Of a DNA stretch of 64,000 bases, positions 45,841 to 58,059 are shown one piece after another. This stretch comes from Cryptomeria japonica (Eukaryota > Streptophyta > Pinopsida > Cupressales > Cupressaceae). Position numbers and translations under genes: made by a program. How positions within the stretch are numbered: position 1 is the first letter of the stretch; every line of letters begins with the position of its first letter. The notes beneath the pieces are model-generated. The model was not told the DNA's origin. It saw only the letters and a program-made list of their open reading frames with translations, and made no database searches. The DNA lies in the NCBI RefSeq assembly GCF_030272615.1, contig NC_081414.1, positions 912,277,009-912,341,008 of the forward strand. The letters are read 5' to 3'.

Positions 45841-46066
45841 AGAATAGATGAGTCTGACTGATGTGCCTTCTTTGTTCAAATCGGTGAAAATAAATAGGAT
45901 TTGAAAAGATCCTTGAACATACACTTATTGTTTAGCTTATAGGGAAACACAAATTGAAACTACTGTCTTCTTGATTGATGCGGTGTTTTTATTCATATTT
46001 CATAAGATCATCCATTAAAAACACATAATTTTCAATCCAAACACAAAATTTAAAACACAGAACAGT

Positions 46067-46375
46067 CTAGCACATAGACAACACAATCTAGCACATAAAC
46101 AACATACTTTAGTGCATAGACAGATAATAGTAGAGCTTAGGAATCAAATAGTAGTGCATAAAAGTGAAACATTGGCGCATAAAGTCTCAACAATAGCGCA
46201 TTAGGAAGACATATTTTTACACTGTCAGAAAGTTGAATTACCACTAGTTTAGCGCATCCATAGAACAATTTAGCGCATTTAGAGGGTAGTAAAGTGCATA
46301 GAAGGTCCAGACTATCACATTCATTGAATCTTTTAGTGCATTCATTGTTTGTTTTAGCGCATTGGGCTGTCATCA
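46067..46375 (+). repeat. TAGCGCAT-type array, element E cluster 2
   Basis: About 12-14 copies (TAGCGCAT, TAGCACAT, TAGTGCAT) in sense orientation before ORF1, matching cluster 2 of B. Confidence 0.7.
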
Positions 46376-46731
46376 CTAAAGACAAGGAGAAGATTTACTT
46401 TTTTTTTAGAAAGTGATGAACATTTTTCAGATACCCTTTTTAGAGTTTAATCTCTTTGCATCAGAAAAATCATTTTAAACCAGGAGAAAGTTGGTTATTA
46501 CAAGTGCAACCTTTCAACTAAACTTAGATCAAACAAAATTGAGTACTATCATCATTCTGATTTCTAGCAAAGTTTTAACATCAAGATATATCATCCTTTA
46601 TCATGAAACATAGGCTACAAATTAGATTAACCAAGTCTGTCAATAGGAAGGATCTTTTCTATTCGATTTAGGTATCTCATTTTCTCACTCACAATAAGGA
46701 TCAAAAGTTTAGAACAATCCCAATCACTTGT

Positions 46732-47004
46732 ATGACCATTCACCATCACTTGAAGAAAGAAAAATTTAGTCAAAAGGCAATCTTAAAGAAGAGAAGATTT
46801 CTCTACATAAACCACAAACTCTTGTTAAAACATCAAACATTCCTACACTGCTTTTGTTACTATCTACACAGTTGTGGAACTGAGTTTGATAAAGAATATT
46901 TAAAAACTTGTTCTTTTCAACAAATATTTGCCTTGTCCCAATCTCTCAATAAAAGTGGTCAAATCTCATTGTCACATTTACCTCAACCAGAGATCGCCTA
47001 TTGA
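46732..47004 (+). CDS. ORF1 upstream of gag in element E
   Basis: 90 codons from ATG 46732. It resembles the B ORF1 (5196-5582) with shared MT start, FLYIN, EFDKE, LKT and a late LP. It stops earlier than the B frame, which continues about 38 codons further. No known domain. The frame is intact even though the gag after it has stops. Confidence 0.55.
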   Translation: MTIHHHLKKEKFSQKAILKKRRFLYINHKLLLKHQTFLHCFCYYLHSCGTEFDKEYLKTCSFQQIFALSQSLNKSGQISLSHLPQPEIAY

Positions 47005-47079
47005 ATCATTCCCCATTCAAGATAACCTGTTAAACATTTTCAAACATCCATTTCGAATGGTCACAATTAGATCACTCAT

Positions 47080-47478
47080 ATGACTGTACTAACTAGAGTT
47101 CAAAAACAAAAACTTAAAGAAAAAGGAACAAAACCACAAACAATCATGATAGAAAGAGAAGAAAAACTTTTTGTCAGGTATCATGATACTAACATAGAGG
47201 AGATAACCAACAATATAATTCAAGAAGCTCAAAAAAACCCCAAATTCTAAAAACTCATGGAAATGCTTATAGAAACTAATCCAAAAAAATACTTTTTGAT
47301 GTTGGCAAGTCAAGGTGCTAAACTACCTGTTGATTTTGACATGAGCACACTAAGAGAAAAGACCAAGCAAGAAGAAGATGAGGCAGGAACTAATGATGAC
47401 AATCCATTGAATTCTTTAACTCAACAAATCCAAGCTCTTCAACAATAAATGCAAGACATGCAGAGGGTAGCAACAAGG
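47080..47478 (+). pseudogene. gag: Element E Gag, N-terminal fragment
   Basis: From ATG 47080 (MTVLTRVQ), matching the B Gag start. Shared pieces: QKNPKF, then KLMEMLIETNPKKYFLMLAS and GAKLPVDFD, then SLTQQIQALQQ. Stops at 47248 and 47446. Cut at 47478, before the capsid domain. Confidence 0.75.
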
Positions 47479-48303
47479 TGATGCAACCATATCCAGTAAA
47501 AACCCTTAAAAGATTCAACCAATTTATGCAGCAAGATCAATACCATGAAAGGAGCAAGAAAGCATAACAAATTCACATAAACAAATCATAATAAATCCTT
47601 ATAAATTTCGGCAATCATTCGACAATCATCATATTATCATCAAAGAGCATTTGGTAATTAACCGGTTACATGCAGGCTTTAAGCTGGATACAATCCAACC
47701 GAGACTCAAAGAATCAACCGGATCACAACATGCGAATCAAAATCCTGATTCTAATTTCTACTTCCTCTGCCCCTAAAAATAATTACATAACATCATATTT
47801 ATACCCGTCGGAACACATCTGGGTCATCCTCATAAGATTACATTCACCAATGCAGGAAAATGAAACATGTAATTAGGTCAGCCCTAAGAATTAGATAAAT
47901 CTTTCCAAGAAATAACAACCAAATGATACAGTTCAACAGGAAGGTCGACCACATGCCAAAGAACACCAGACAAGACCCAAGATAGATCCACATGCCAAGA
48001 ATTGTGCCAGTAATGAAGGAAAACCAACCGGCAAGCATAAGAACTGTCCTGAAAACCCAAATACAGTCAACCAGAAGTGATAACTGACAACAAAATAGCC
48101 CAAAATGAACTAAAAATCTGGAATAAAGCACATGAAATTGTCTGGAAACCAAAAATAAGATCTTCCACAAAGAACAAGCAACTACCGGTATCAACCGGTA
48201 AGAACACATAAAACTGCACAAAGAACTAAATAAGAACAAAACTGAAAGGAAATATTTTTGGTTGATGCAAGATTTCACATCGACCGGGGATGCTCCTGCA
48301 TCA
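47479..48303 (-). repeat. LTR-like repeat with TGATGCA ends
   Basis: The ends are TGATGCA...TGCATCA. On the minus strand it starts TGATGCAGGAGCATCC, as does the insert at 29871, and both continue with TGCATCAACC and AAAATAT. The rest diverges strongly, so they are related families or old copies. A long minus-strand open frame here (to 47844) has no recognisable product. No TSD: flanks CAAGG and GACAA differ. Confidence 0.6.
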
Positions 48304-48867
48304 GACAACCCAAGCAGAAAAAGATGTTCCATGAGAGGCAACTCATGAACATCTAAAAGGATTCAGAATAAAGATCTCATGCTCATTTCTGATCCAAACA
48401 TCTTCCTTATTTGCCAACCTCTGCTTAAGCTCTTCCAATGCCTCAACCCGCTTCTCTAACCTCTGAATCCCTTTGTTTCTATTTCTTTGCTTCAGATCTA
48501 CACATTATCTCAGTTTCTACAACTCTGATTTGGTTCCACCACAAGACTTCATCCAGTTTGTCACCATCAACTCTCTGTCGATCATTTCCATCTGTCCATC
48601 AATTGTCAGATCTTTCTTCAAAACCTCCGGTATAACCTCTGCAGCCGATTCTTTCAAACCTTCCGGTATAACCTCTGCTATCGGTTTCTCAATACTGCAA
48701 CTTTTCTCAGGACTCATTTTCTTCACCTCCTTCTCTTTCTCCTTCAAAGAAATTAATGTGAACTTCTGCCCATCCTTTTAAATAGTAACTATGTTTCTTC
48801 TATAGTCATGAATAGCTCCTCTATCAAATTGCCAAGGCTTTACCAACAAGACTTGAAAAATACTCAT
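48304..48867 (-). pseudogene. pol: Element F protease C-terminus and following linker
   Basis: After the solo LTR the frame resumes with VLLVKPWQFDRGAIHDYRRN (usual LLGRPWQ) and KDGQKFTLISLKEKEKEVKK. Then come two copies of an AEVIPE(G/V)LK segment. The remainder to 48304 has stops and no clear RT. Confidence 0.65.
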
Positions 48868-48873
48868 AGATAC

Positions 48874-50065
48874 TGTTAGGCCCAATATGGAAAGCTAATG
48901 GACTGAGAGGGGAGGGGTGAATCAGTACTTCAAAACTTTTCTTCAACAATAACTTTACTATTAAGCATAAACTGAATAGTGCAGTAACATAATATAATGC
49001 TAAAACAAATAAATAACAATCATACATGATTCACTCCATAACACATATATTTTGGTTACGCAGAAACTCTTGGTTAGAGAGAAAAACTGCGGTGGGGATG
49101 ACACCCACAACTTTACTACTGCAATAATAAAGGGTGCTCGGTTAGAGCTACATGTTTAGCTATTTCTGATAGCTTACCTTGTTAGGAGTATCAAGATCTG
49201 TTAGATCTACCTTGCTAAAGGATTTTACAATACTTAATCTATATGCTGCACTTGGTTAGAGGCTTTACAATTTATAGACTTAGTTAGAGTCTTTTACCCT
49301 GTTAAAGGTTTCTCTTACAACTTCAAAATATTACAATAAAATCATTACAAATATCTGCAACTTTACATCTGAAATGTTATAGCAGATTCTATGTGCTCAA
49401 ATAAGATTACCTTGCTTATAGCATACCTTGGTAACCCATATAGTAACTCGGTAAATCCTTCTATTTACTTTGTTCTTTGACTATTCTTTGAAATCCTTCT
49501 CGGTGACCTCTGTGTCTCTGTAACAGTCATAACACTTAGTGCTTTCACATGTCTTGCTTCATACACTTCTATATCTCTTTCTCTGTCACACTACATGTAT
49601 ATTTCTGATCTCAATCCATGTTGTATAAATAGATCTCTTATGTCGGTGATCAATTCATTGCTTCAATCTTACAAACATGTTTTATCGAATGAATAACTAT
49701 ACAAAATATTTCATTGGTTAGATGACCTCGAAATCATACACAATCTTTAAGTGCAATTTCTAATGTGATAACAGTTACATGTTCCTTGATCTTGTAACAC
49801 ATTTCCATATGTATGTCCAGGTTCAATGAATCTGGTAACACGTTTCACTCGGTGTATATCAGCTCAGTGTATCATTTTTGCTGCTCAGTATACATAGAAT
49901 GATACTCGGTAGACAGCTCGGTGTATACTGGGCTCTGTGACTACTTTCTTCTATAACCGTCTGTTTTGTGCATACCGACTGAATATTTCGGTAGAGGTAA
50001 ATGAACTAGAGTATATAGAATAACTTTGAACATAAGACTAATGGCAATCTTAGCAAGTAGTAACA
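48874..50065 (-). mobile_element. 1192-bp solo LTR inside element F protease
   Basis: Minus strand TGTTACTTGC ... GGGCCTAACA, flanked by AGATAC on both sides (48868-48873, 50066-50071; at least 5 bp of TSD). Removing LTR plus one TSD (1198 bp) restores the protease frame. Its end carries the CACCCCTCCCCTCTCAG block common to the copia LTRs here. The LTR beginning at 63281 is the same family in plus orientation. Confidence 0.85.
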
Positions 50066-50071
50066 AGATAC

Positions 50072-50256
50072 AACATCACATAAAACTTCATCTCTGAAAG
50101 GCCCAATATTGAAACTCACCAAGCACTACTCCTTTATCTCTATCTTTTGATCATCTTGTAACCAACTCACCTTATAAGGACAAGGATGCTTAAGCCTCTT
50201 CAATCCAAGATTCACAACCATCTCCTTAGATACTAAATTATCAACACTCCCACTAT
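50072..50256 (-). pseudogene. pol: Element F protease N-terminal part
   Basis: Catalytic IVDSGSVDN is intact, followed by LVSKEMVVNLGLK and HPCPYKVSWLQ. A one-base frame change separates it from gag. A stop lies in IKE.CLVSF near 50126. Broken by the solo LTR after DEVLCDVV. Confidence 0.75.
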
Positions 50257-51548
50257 CTACAATGACCTTGCACACTTACCACCTGAGTTGCATACAGTCC
50301 AATAAAGACTCTTCCTTTGAGTAGATCCAGTATCCTTTCTTCTCAACATAAGGGATTCTCCTTGCTTCGGTGCACAGTTAGATCCGGTATCATCCAGTTC
50401 CTTTCTTGCTACACAAATTCTTGACATTTCTTTCTTACATTCATAGAATCTATGTCCGGTTTCTCCACACTTGAAAAATTTGCCAGGAAATTCTCTATCG
50501 ATACTGCTGCTACCTTTCCTCAATGTCCTTTGTTCAAGTTCTTTACTCCACTTAGGTTTTGACTCCTCTTCTTCAACCACTTTATTCATACTATCACTCA
50601 TCTTGAATTTCTCCTTTCCCTTATTTGGTTGTCTTCTTCTCACCTTCTCCCCAGCCTTCAAAGCATACTGGTAAGCTTCTTCAGCTGTGGAAACCTTCAA
50701 CATACTCATCTCATCTTGAATGTTAAAAGCAAGTCCATTGATGTACCTTTCCACCTTTTCTCTGTCCATCTCTCTATGCCCAGATCTGATCACCACCTTG
50801 TAGAATTCCTCAGTATATTCCTTCATAGTTATGTTTCTCTATTTCAGGTTCTGCAACTTCTTAAAATACTCCAGTTCATAGTCTCCTAGTATGAACTTGG
50901 CCTTCAATCTTGCAACCATCTGTCTCCACCGGGTGATCTTCAATTCACCATTCTACACTTTGTCTTTCTGCGATTCTTTCCACCACAAGGCAGCATGCCC
51001 TTTCCACTTGGTCTATGCCAACCAGACTCTATGTGGGTCCTTGACATCCTCAAACTCAAAGTAGTCCTCCAACTCCCTCATCCAATTGATCAGATCCTCA
51101 AGGTTCAGCATTCCGGAAAATTTGGAAACCTCAACTTTATGAACTTTACTCGCTTTTGCCACTTCTCTCAGGAATATTTCCTCTCTTTCATCTTCCAATC
51201 CTTCAGCTTCCTCAAGCTCTTCACCGGCTTCCTCATATTCATCCTCAGAATCAGGGTTTCTCTGCAAACTAGCCAAAGAATTTCAGATTTCATTCCTCAC
51301 TTCATTCTTGAAGTCCTTGAAGTCTTGCATCATCTTATCTACCCTCTGGGGGTTTGTCCTCCTCAATGACATCTCTTCTTCCACTCTAGTGAACTGCCTC
51401 AGCTCGATGATCTGACTACTGGTTTCAATTGCCTCCCCTTGAAAATCTATTGAACACACACGCAACCTGCCTCCAATCAACGATCTGCCCACCCCAAGGA
51501 ATGCCTCAATGTTTGCAAACGATTCTTCCACCAGCCGGTCCATAAATA
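50257..51548 (-). pseudogene. gag: Element F Gag
   Basis: One frame throughout: an acidic EEAGEELEEAEGLEDE stretch, VSKFSGMLNLEDLINWMREL, a capsid domain (GHAALWWKESQ, RWRQMVARLKAKF, EYTEEFYKV, YINGLAFNIQDEM) and a zinc knuckle near 50470 whose first Cys has become Phe (FFKCGETGHRFYEC). In-frame stops lie at about 51283, 51013, 50955 and 50835. The true start lies after the PBS. Confidence 0.82.
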
Positions 51549-51560
51549 GCTCTGATACCA
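51549..51560 (-). other. Element F primer binding site
   Basis: GCTCTGATACCA on the plus strand, the exact complement of initiator-Met PBS TGGTATCAGAGC. It fixes the 5' end of F to the right. Confidence 0.85.
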
Positions 51561-51599
51561 CTTGTGCAAAATGCATTGTAAAGATTGTTTAAACTAAGG

Positions 51600-54150
51600 T
51601 TGTTAGAGATATAATTAAGATTTTGAAGCCCTATAATCCAGTATGTAAGGAATGCCAAATAGGAAAGCATGCCAGAACTTCTTTTAAGAGTATAAAAGAC
51701 AAATCTAATGATGTTCTTGATCTTATTTATATTGATTTATGTGGTCCTTCTAGAATAAAAAGTTTTCAGGGTGATAGATATTTTATGCTAATCATCGATG
51801 ACTATTATAGAATGATGTGGGTTACTTTCTAAGGTTGAAATCTGAAGCTTTTGAAAAGTTTAAGATCTTTAAAGATAAAGTTGAGACAAAGACAGGGTTG
51901 AAGATTAAATTCTTAAGGTCTGATTAGGGTGGTGAATTCACACCCGGTGAATTTAACTATTATTATGAGAATCATGGGATAAGGAGACAATTGTCTGCAC
52001 CTCAGACACCTTAGCATAATGGTTTTGTGGAAAGAAGGAACAAAACTATCTACTGGAGAGAAGCTATGAGCATGACGATATACACATTCAACATAATTCA
52101 TATCAAAGGAGACACCTATAAGACACCTTATGAGTAATGGTTTGGTCATACACCTTCAGTTAAGTATTTTAAAATCTTTGATAGTACATACTATATCAAA
52201 AAGATGATTCCATTAGAAATTTGATCCTATATGTGATGAAGGGATATTTCTTGGTTATTCTAATGAAAGAAAATCATATAGATGTTATAACAAAAGATTG
52301 TAGAGAATTGTGGAGATTACTAATGTCAAGGTGGATGAGCTATACAAAGGTCAAATCAAAACTTATGAGAGAGAACTAGAAGTGGAGATGATCATAACTA
52401 AACCAGTAGCACCTGTACCAGAATAAAATGTTGAACCAGTTACCTCGGTAGTATTAAAAATTCAACAGTAAATGAAGATCAAAGCAGAGAAACAAAAAGT
52501 CAGAAGACTCCTAGGTATGTAAGGTTAAATCATTCAGAATATTAGATCATTGGAGACAAGAACAAAGGAGTGATGACAAGGAGAAGGTTGACAACTAATG
52601 AGGTATGTTTAATTTCTCAAGTTGAATTGGTATCAATTATTGAATCTTGTAAAGATGAATGTTGGATGAGAGCTATGGAAGAGGAATTAGATCAGATAGA
52701 AAAGAACAACACATAGACTTTAGTGACTTTAGTTCCCCGGCCTAAAAATAAGAATGTTATTGGAACTAAATGGGTCTTTTGGAATAAATTGAATGAGGAT
52801 GGACAAGTTGTGAGGAATAAGGCTAGATTGGTATGTAAAGGATATTCTTAGAAGGAAGGAATTGATTATGATGATACTTTTGCTTCGGTAGCTAGGATTG
52901 AAGTTGTGAGATTATTTCTTGCTTATGCTGCCCATAAGAAATACAAGGTTTATCAGATGGATGTTAAGTGTGCATTTTTAAATGGAGATCTTGAGGAGGA
53001 AGTTTACATTGAGCAATGTGATGGATTTTTACTTTCAGATGACAAAAACATGGTTTTTCAGGTTAAGGAAATCTTTATATGGATTGAAACAAGCCCCTAG
53101 ACCTTGGTATGCTAGATTGGACAAACATCTTTTGAAGCTTGGTTTCACTAAAGGTAATGATGACATTAAATTATATTATAAGATCACTGATAATGACATA
53201 TTGATTATTTAATTCTTTGTTGATGATATCATTTTTAGAGGTGAGGATAAGTTATGTATGGAATTCTCTGATAATATGAAGAATGAATTTGAGATGTCTA
53301 TGATTGGGGAGATGAAATTTTTCTTAGGTTTGTAGATTACTTAGAATGATAAAGGTATTTTCATCTATCAAACTAAGTATGCTAGAGAGTTGTTGAAGAA
53401 GTTTGATATGGAAAATTCTAAATGGGTTGGTACTCCTATGGTTACAAGTGAGAAATTGACAAAGAAAGATCCACCAGCTTCGGTAAATCCTACAAGGTAT
53501 AACTATATGATTGGAGGTTTGTTATATTTGACTTAGAATAGACCGGATATAATGAATGCAATTTGTATTGTATCGAGATATCAAAGTGATCCTAGAGAGA
53601 ATCATGAGAGTGCGGTGAAAAGGATTTTCAGGTATTTGCAAGGAATAACTGAGTTTGGTTTGTGGTATCCTAAAAATGATGACTTTAGACTATGTGCATA
53701 TATAGATGCAGATTGGGATGGAGATGTTGATCATAAAAAGAGCACATCCGGTGGAGCTTTCTTGGAAAGAAAATTGTTTCATGGATCAACAAGAAATAAT
53801 CATGTACTTCTTTATCTACTACTGAAGCTGAGTATGTTGTTGCTACTACTAACTGTACATAAGTTTTGTGGATGAAGCAAATGTTGAAGGATATAAGGTT
53901 AGATTGCAATGAACCAGTAGTTATTCACTGTGAAAAATCTGTTGCTATTGACATATCAAAGAATTCAGTATTTCGTTCTAAGACTAAGCACATTTCTATC
54001 AAGTATAATTTTCTGAAGGAGAAGGTGGAAGAAAATGAAGTTAGACTAGTTTGAACACTAAAGATCAGATTGTATATATCTTCACTAAACCTTTGCCTAA
54101 GGAATCATTTGAATACTTCAGAGATAGATTGGGGGTCTCTTCCCCTTTGG
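51600..54150 (+). pseudogene. pol: Copia C integrase, RT and RNase H
   Basis: Integrase: CKECQIGKHARTSFKS, first Asp in DLIYIDLCGPS, second in SD.GGEFT (stop in between), Glu in FVERRNKT. About 20 codons after that are deleted compared with A (the run joins straight to YWREAM). [41 protein letters not shown], catalytic FVDDII (about 53218), FFLGL. RNase H: DADWDGDVDHKK, STTEAEYVVA, IHCEKS and TKPLPKESFEYF. Many stops and frame changes. Confidence 0.85.
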
Positions 54151-54529
54151 TAGAAACTTGGGTGATGTTGATTGGCATTCGTCTAGTATGCATTTATCAG
54201 AGCCATCATTCATTCTGGATTGATGTGTTGGTGCTACTACTCAGGGGGAGTAGTCAGCTGTGTGGTTCAGAGGGTTTATGATTTTTCTTTGATGTTTATG
54301 TTATATTTATGATATTGATATCAAAGGGGGAGAGATATATATGTGAAAAAAAGAGCTTGACAACAATATCATTCATAAGGGGAGTTTGGTCTGTTGGTTC
54401 AAAACTTCATTGTCATATCATCTTGGGGAGATTCTTGGATGTCTTCCTTTGGGGGAGACTTGTTTGGCATTTCTTGGCACTTGGATGTTTTTCACATCTA
54501 GTGTTGTCATCAATGCCAAAGGGGGAGAA

Positions 54530-55736
54530 AATTGGAAATTTGGAGGAATTGATTATGTTTTGCATTGATGTTTGTCATTGATATCAACACTAGCTATTTT
54601 GTTGTCTATCGGGCTCCGATAGAGTGGTTGGATTATGATGTTGATCTGGAGATTTGTCTCTAGTATGTTTGGGTTGTTGTAATTGGTTCAGACTGATTAT
54701 TAATGTGTTCCTAATGTGTATCACATTCAGTTGGTTCAGGATTTGATGATCCAAAAGCTATCATTTGTTCCAGTAAGCCTTTTGGTTACTGCTAAGGGTT
54801 TTATCGACAACACTTTGTTGAAGATATTTTGATGAATTCGATAAGTGGTGTTGGTGCGACTTATAGAAGTTTATCAGGATGCTGATGGTTATCATGTTTG
54901 TGTTCCATTTGGTCGGTGATGTTTCACTTGGCTTATGGCGACCTATTTTAGTTCTGGTTCTATTCTGCTAGGTTATGGATCGGTTTATGTAACGTGTTGG
55001 TTGATGCTCCCAATGCATTACCGGTTAGATTTATTGTTTGATTATGTTGTTTCGGTCTTAGGCCGACTTGGTTTATCATTGGTTTGTGGGATTATGTAAC
55101 AGATTTATCGTATTATCTTTTAGGTGGCCAACCTAATTGTTTAGGTCTCAGGTTAGTATATATGATGTAAGATCTCTTTGTAGATCATGAGATTAAGGTT
55201 ATGGGATTATCTGTATGTGAATAAAGTTGTTATCATATGCAGAGGTTTTTGACGATCATAGGTGATCAAATTGGGTTTGTGTAAGAGGTTTAAGACCTTC
55301 AGTATTGAGCTTAACCGAAACTGTACTCAGGCATAAGAGATGATATTCTTGCAGTTCACTCATATTTCTAGATTGTAGTCTAGATTTATTTTGTAGTCAG
55401 TGAGGCTCCTTTTGTGATGAGCAGTGCACTCTAGGAAGTGTGCCTTCCTGCATGTGCAAACCCCTCTTATTGTAATCACATACTTACTGCAGAAGTATCA
55501 TTTGACTGTGGGTAGGCTTCCCACCGTGGTTTTTCCCTTTACCAAGTTTTCCATGTACAAATCTTGGTGTTATGTGTTGTGGATGGTTGGTAATTGGTCT
55601 ATGATTTATGTTTGTGATTAATTGTTATATCTGCTTAATTATTATATCCGCTTGGGCTCAACTTTGCTTCTTAATTGTTATATCTGTTGACAACTGATTC
55701 ACCCCCCCTCTCAGTTTTTGATTGGTTATCCTAACA
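54530..55736 (+). repeat. Copia C 3' LTR
   Basis: Follows the PPT AAAGGGGGAGAAA. It shares with the A LTR the ATCACATTCAGTTGGTTCAG, TTTTGTGATGAGCAGTG and GATTCACCCCCCCTCTCAG blocks, and ends ATCCTAACA. The start TG has decayed. The body is diverged, so it is a sister family of A. About 1.2 kb. Confidence 0.75.
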
Positions 55737-56296
55737 CTAGTAAGGTAGCAATAGAGAGTGAAGGAGAGTAGAGTGAGTATCAGAGGAGGTTCTACAAGAC
55801 AGAAGCTAAGTAGAATGATCTGGTAAAGAAAAAGCATTGTGACAGAAAACCACTCAACCAATAAAGAGAATTGTTTGCAGTGGTTACAAAACACATTTGT
55901 AACAAGGTGCTTGTTATTTTAATGATTTGTATCTCATTGTATTTCATTGAGTGGGTTCTCAGTGCAGGAGTTGGTTCTCAGAATAGGATAGGGGTTTGTG
56001 CTCCTTTGGGTAAATTCTCATAAATTTTTAGGGGTTGGTGCTCCTTGGGTTGGTTCCCTAAACTTTGTAAAACAATTTTTTATTGTGAGGCCGGATTGGA
56101 GCAGTAGATCTCCAACAATATTTCTCACCAAGGTTTTTCCCACATTGGGTTTTCCTCGTATATCCTATGTTATGTGATGTGCTTTTGTGTATGATTGCTT
56201 GTTAGTGCTTTCATTATTCTACCAGTTGCACAAACTATTTGAAATTGTTTATAATCACTGATTCACCCCCCTCTTAGTGATATCTTGTGTTCTACA
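55737..56296 (+). repeat. Copia D 5' LTR, right part only
   Basis: 55737-55914 matches 63082-63280 of the 3' LTR (AAGGTAGCAA, GAGTATCAGAGGAGG, GGTTACAAAACACATTTGTA). The rest has no partner here because the 3' LTR is cut. It ends GTGTTCTACA before the PBS. Confidence 0.85.
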
Positions 56297-56298
56297 AT

Positions 56299-56310
56299 TG
56301 GTATCAGAGC
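56299..56310 (+). other. Copia D primer binding site
   Basis: TGGTATCAGAGC, the exact initiator-Met site, two bases after the LTR end. Confidence 0.9.
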
Positions 56311-56371
56311 CTTAGGTTCCTTGTTTGTCAAAGCTTTCTCTAGCTTGGGTAGATTCTAGTTTAAGAACACA

Positions 56372-57950
56372 ATGGAAAGGAATGAATCCTCCTCTTCCAA
56401 AGCTCCCATGTTTGATGGTACCAACTATGTCTTCTGGAGAAGAAGAATAGTAACCTATCTATCCTCCCAAGGTTTTGATGTTTGAATGTCTATGAAGAAT
56501 GGGTATACTATCCCTAATGCTCCTCCTATAGATCCAGATGCTAAGAAGGAGTGTGAAAACAATGCAAAGGCCAAGCATGCTATCTTAGTGGATTGTCTAA
56601 CAATGAGTTTGTTAAGGTTATGCACTGCTCATCCACCAAGGAAACTTGGGATAAGTTGAAGAGATTGTTTGACAAAGATGTCAAGGTCAAGGAGGCTAAA
56701 CTACAAACACTAAGAGGTAAGCTTGAAGGCTTGAAGATGAAAGATGAAGAAAATATTGTTTATTATCTTCAAAGAGTTGATGAAACAGTGAACATTATTA
56801 GAGGACTTGGAGAGGATATATCTGATGAAGTTATTGTCAAAAAGGTAGTTATATCCCTCACATCTAAGTATGATACAAAGGTCTTTGCAATAGAAGAAGC
56901 CAAGGATATGAAAACCTTTTCAATGGATGAGTTATTTGGGTCCCTAATTTCTTATGAGATGAGAACAACTAGTGAAGGAACTTCAAAGAAAGAGGCTGCT
57001 TTCAACTCCATCAAAAGGGGTAAGGAAGAAATCACTCATAGAGAATATAGTGAAGACTTGGATACAGTGGTAGAAAAATTTGTAAGGAAGCTTAAAAGAG
57101 GATCCGGTAAGTACAAAGGAAAATTACCTTTCAAATGTTTTAACTATGGTAAAATAGGACACTTTGCTTCAAAATGTCCCTATGGTGAGAATAGTGGAGA
57201 GGAGATACAAAGCACCAACAAACCTTTGGGCATGTATAAAAAGAAGAAATCCTACCGACAAGAAAAAAGAAGCTACCGAAAGCAAAACAATCTTTATACT
57301 TTTGAAGATGATTCTACAGATGAAGAAAGTGCCTCAGAAGATGTCTGCTGTGAGGATGAAACAAAAATTAATCTCTTTATGGAACTAGATGAATCAGTTG
57401 ATGGAGCTAATGAAGATGAAGACACTGAAGCTGAAGTGGACTTGGAAGGTGAGCTCATAAGTTCTCTTGAGGAGTTGAGTAAAACAAGAAGAGAACTGAA
57501 GAAGGTTAAGTATGTTGCTGCCGAAGAACAAGATCATTTGAAGCAATCTCTGGAGGAGTCCAACAAAACATTTTCTGATTTGAAACTCCAACTTTGGAAG
57601 AAGCTAAAAGGATATGTGAAGTTACATCCTTTGATTTGATAAAGAAGGAGAAGGAGCATCATAATCTAGAAGAAGAGATTGTAAGGCTCAGAAAGGAGCT
57701 TGAAAAGAGAAATAATGAACTAAAGATGAGAAGATAATATGAGAGCAACACTGAAGCCTTGGACAAGATGTTGAGTAATCATAAACACTCAACATATATT
57801 GGTGGTATAGGTTTTGAAGAAGGACAAATTTCCAATAGTAAATACACATCCAACAAGGAGATACAGTTTACTTCTTCAAGTGAAAGTAAAGAAAAACAAA
57901 CCTTTACTGTCAGCAAAGCTATTGAGAAGAAGACATGACGAAGTTACTAG
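56372..57950 (+). pseudogene. gag: Copia D Gag with coiled coil
   Basis: ATG 56372; FDGTNYVFWRRR, a stop at 56482, a frame change near 56590, then a 345-codon open stretch. This holds EFVKVMHCSSTKETWDKL and LQTLRGKLEGLKM, typical of copia Gag. Its zinc knuckle is decayed (CFNYGKIGHFASKC, second Cys to Tyr; about 57137-57178). Acidic and coiled-coil segments follow (LEELSKTRRELKKVKY), with a frame change near 57600. It ends around 57940 with stops. Confidence 0.85.
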
Positions 57951-58059
57951 AAATCAGCCTATGAATTAGAATGCTCAAACTTTGAACTAAAAGGCTAACT
58001 CACTGTACCAAAATGCAGATCCTAAAGGCAAGCCCAAGGTTGATAATGAAGGGTTCACT

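Larger units (their letters stand above)
42379..47478 (+). mobile_element. Tat-like retrotransposon E, 3'-truncated
   Basis: The 5' part of an element related to B: LTR (42379-44251), PBS, leader with TAGCGCAT motifs, conserved leader block, ORF1 and the start of gag. It ends at 47478, where a minus-strand LTR-like repeat begins, so protease, pol, any antisense gene and the 3' LTR are missing. Confidence 0.8.
48304..51597 (-). mobile_element. Ty3/gypsy remnant F (gag-protease), 5'-most part
   Basis: Minus strand: PBS, gag, protease, then loss of similarity. The layout and the protease wording (NLVSKEMV, HPCPYKVSWL) are typical of plant Ty3/gypsy with an initiator-Met PBS. The 5' LTR is almost wholly missing to the right of the PBS, where copia C begins. 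RT, RNase H and integrase are absent. Confidence 0.75.
51598..55736 (+). mobile_element. Ty1/copia element C, 5'-truncated
   Basis: Starts inside integrase (similar to copia A from about 27935) with no gag, protease or 5' LTR, then RT, RNase H, post-pol purine blocks and a 3' LTR ending CCTAACA. It abuts element F on the left, probably by deletion. On the right it meets the LTR of copia D at CTAGT, the likely insertion point. Confidence 0.82.

Noticed and set aside
47844-48341. 165-codon minus-strand frame
   Set aside because: It crosses the border of the TGATGCA-ended LTR and consists mostly of LTR sequence.
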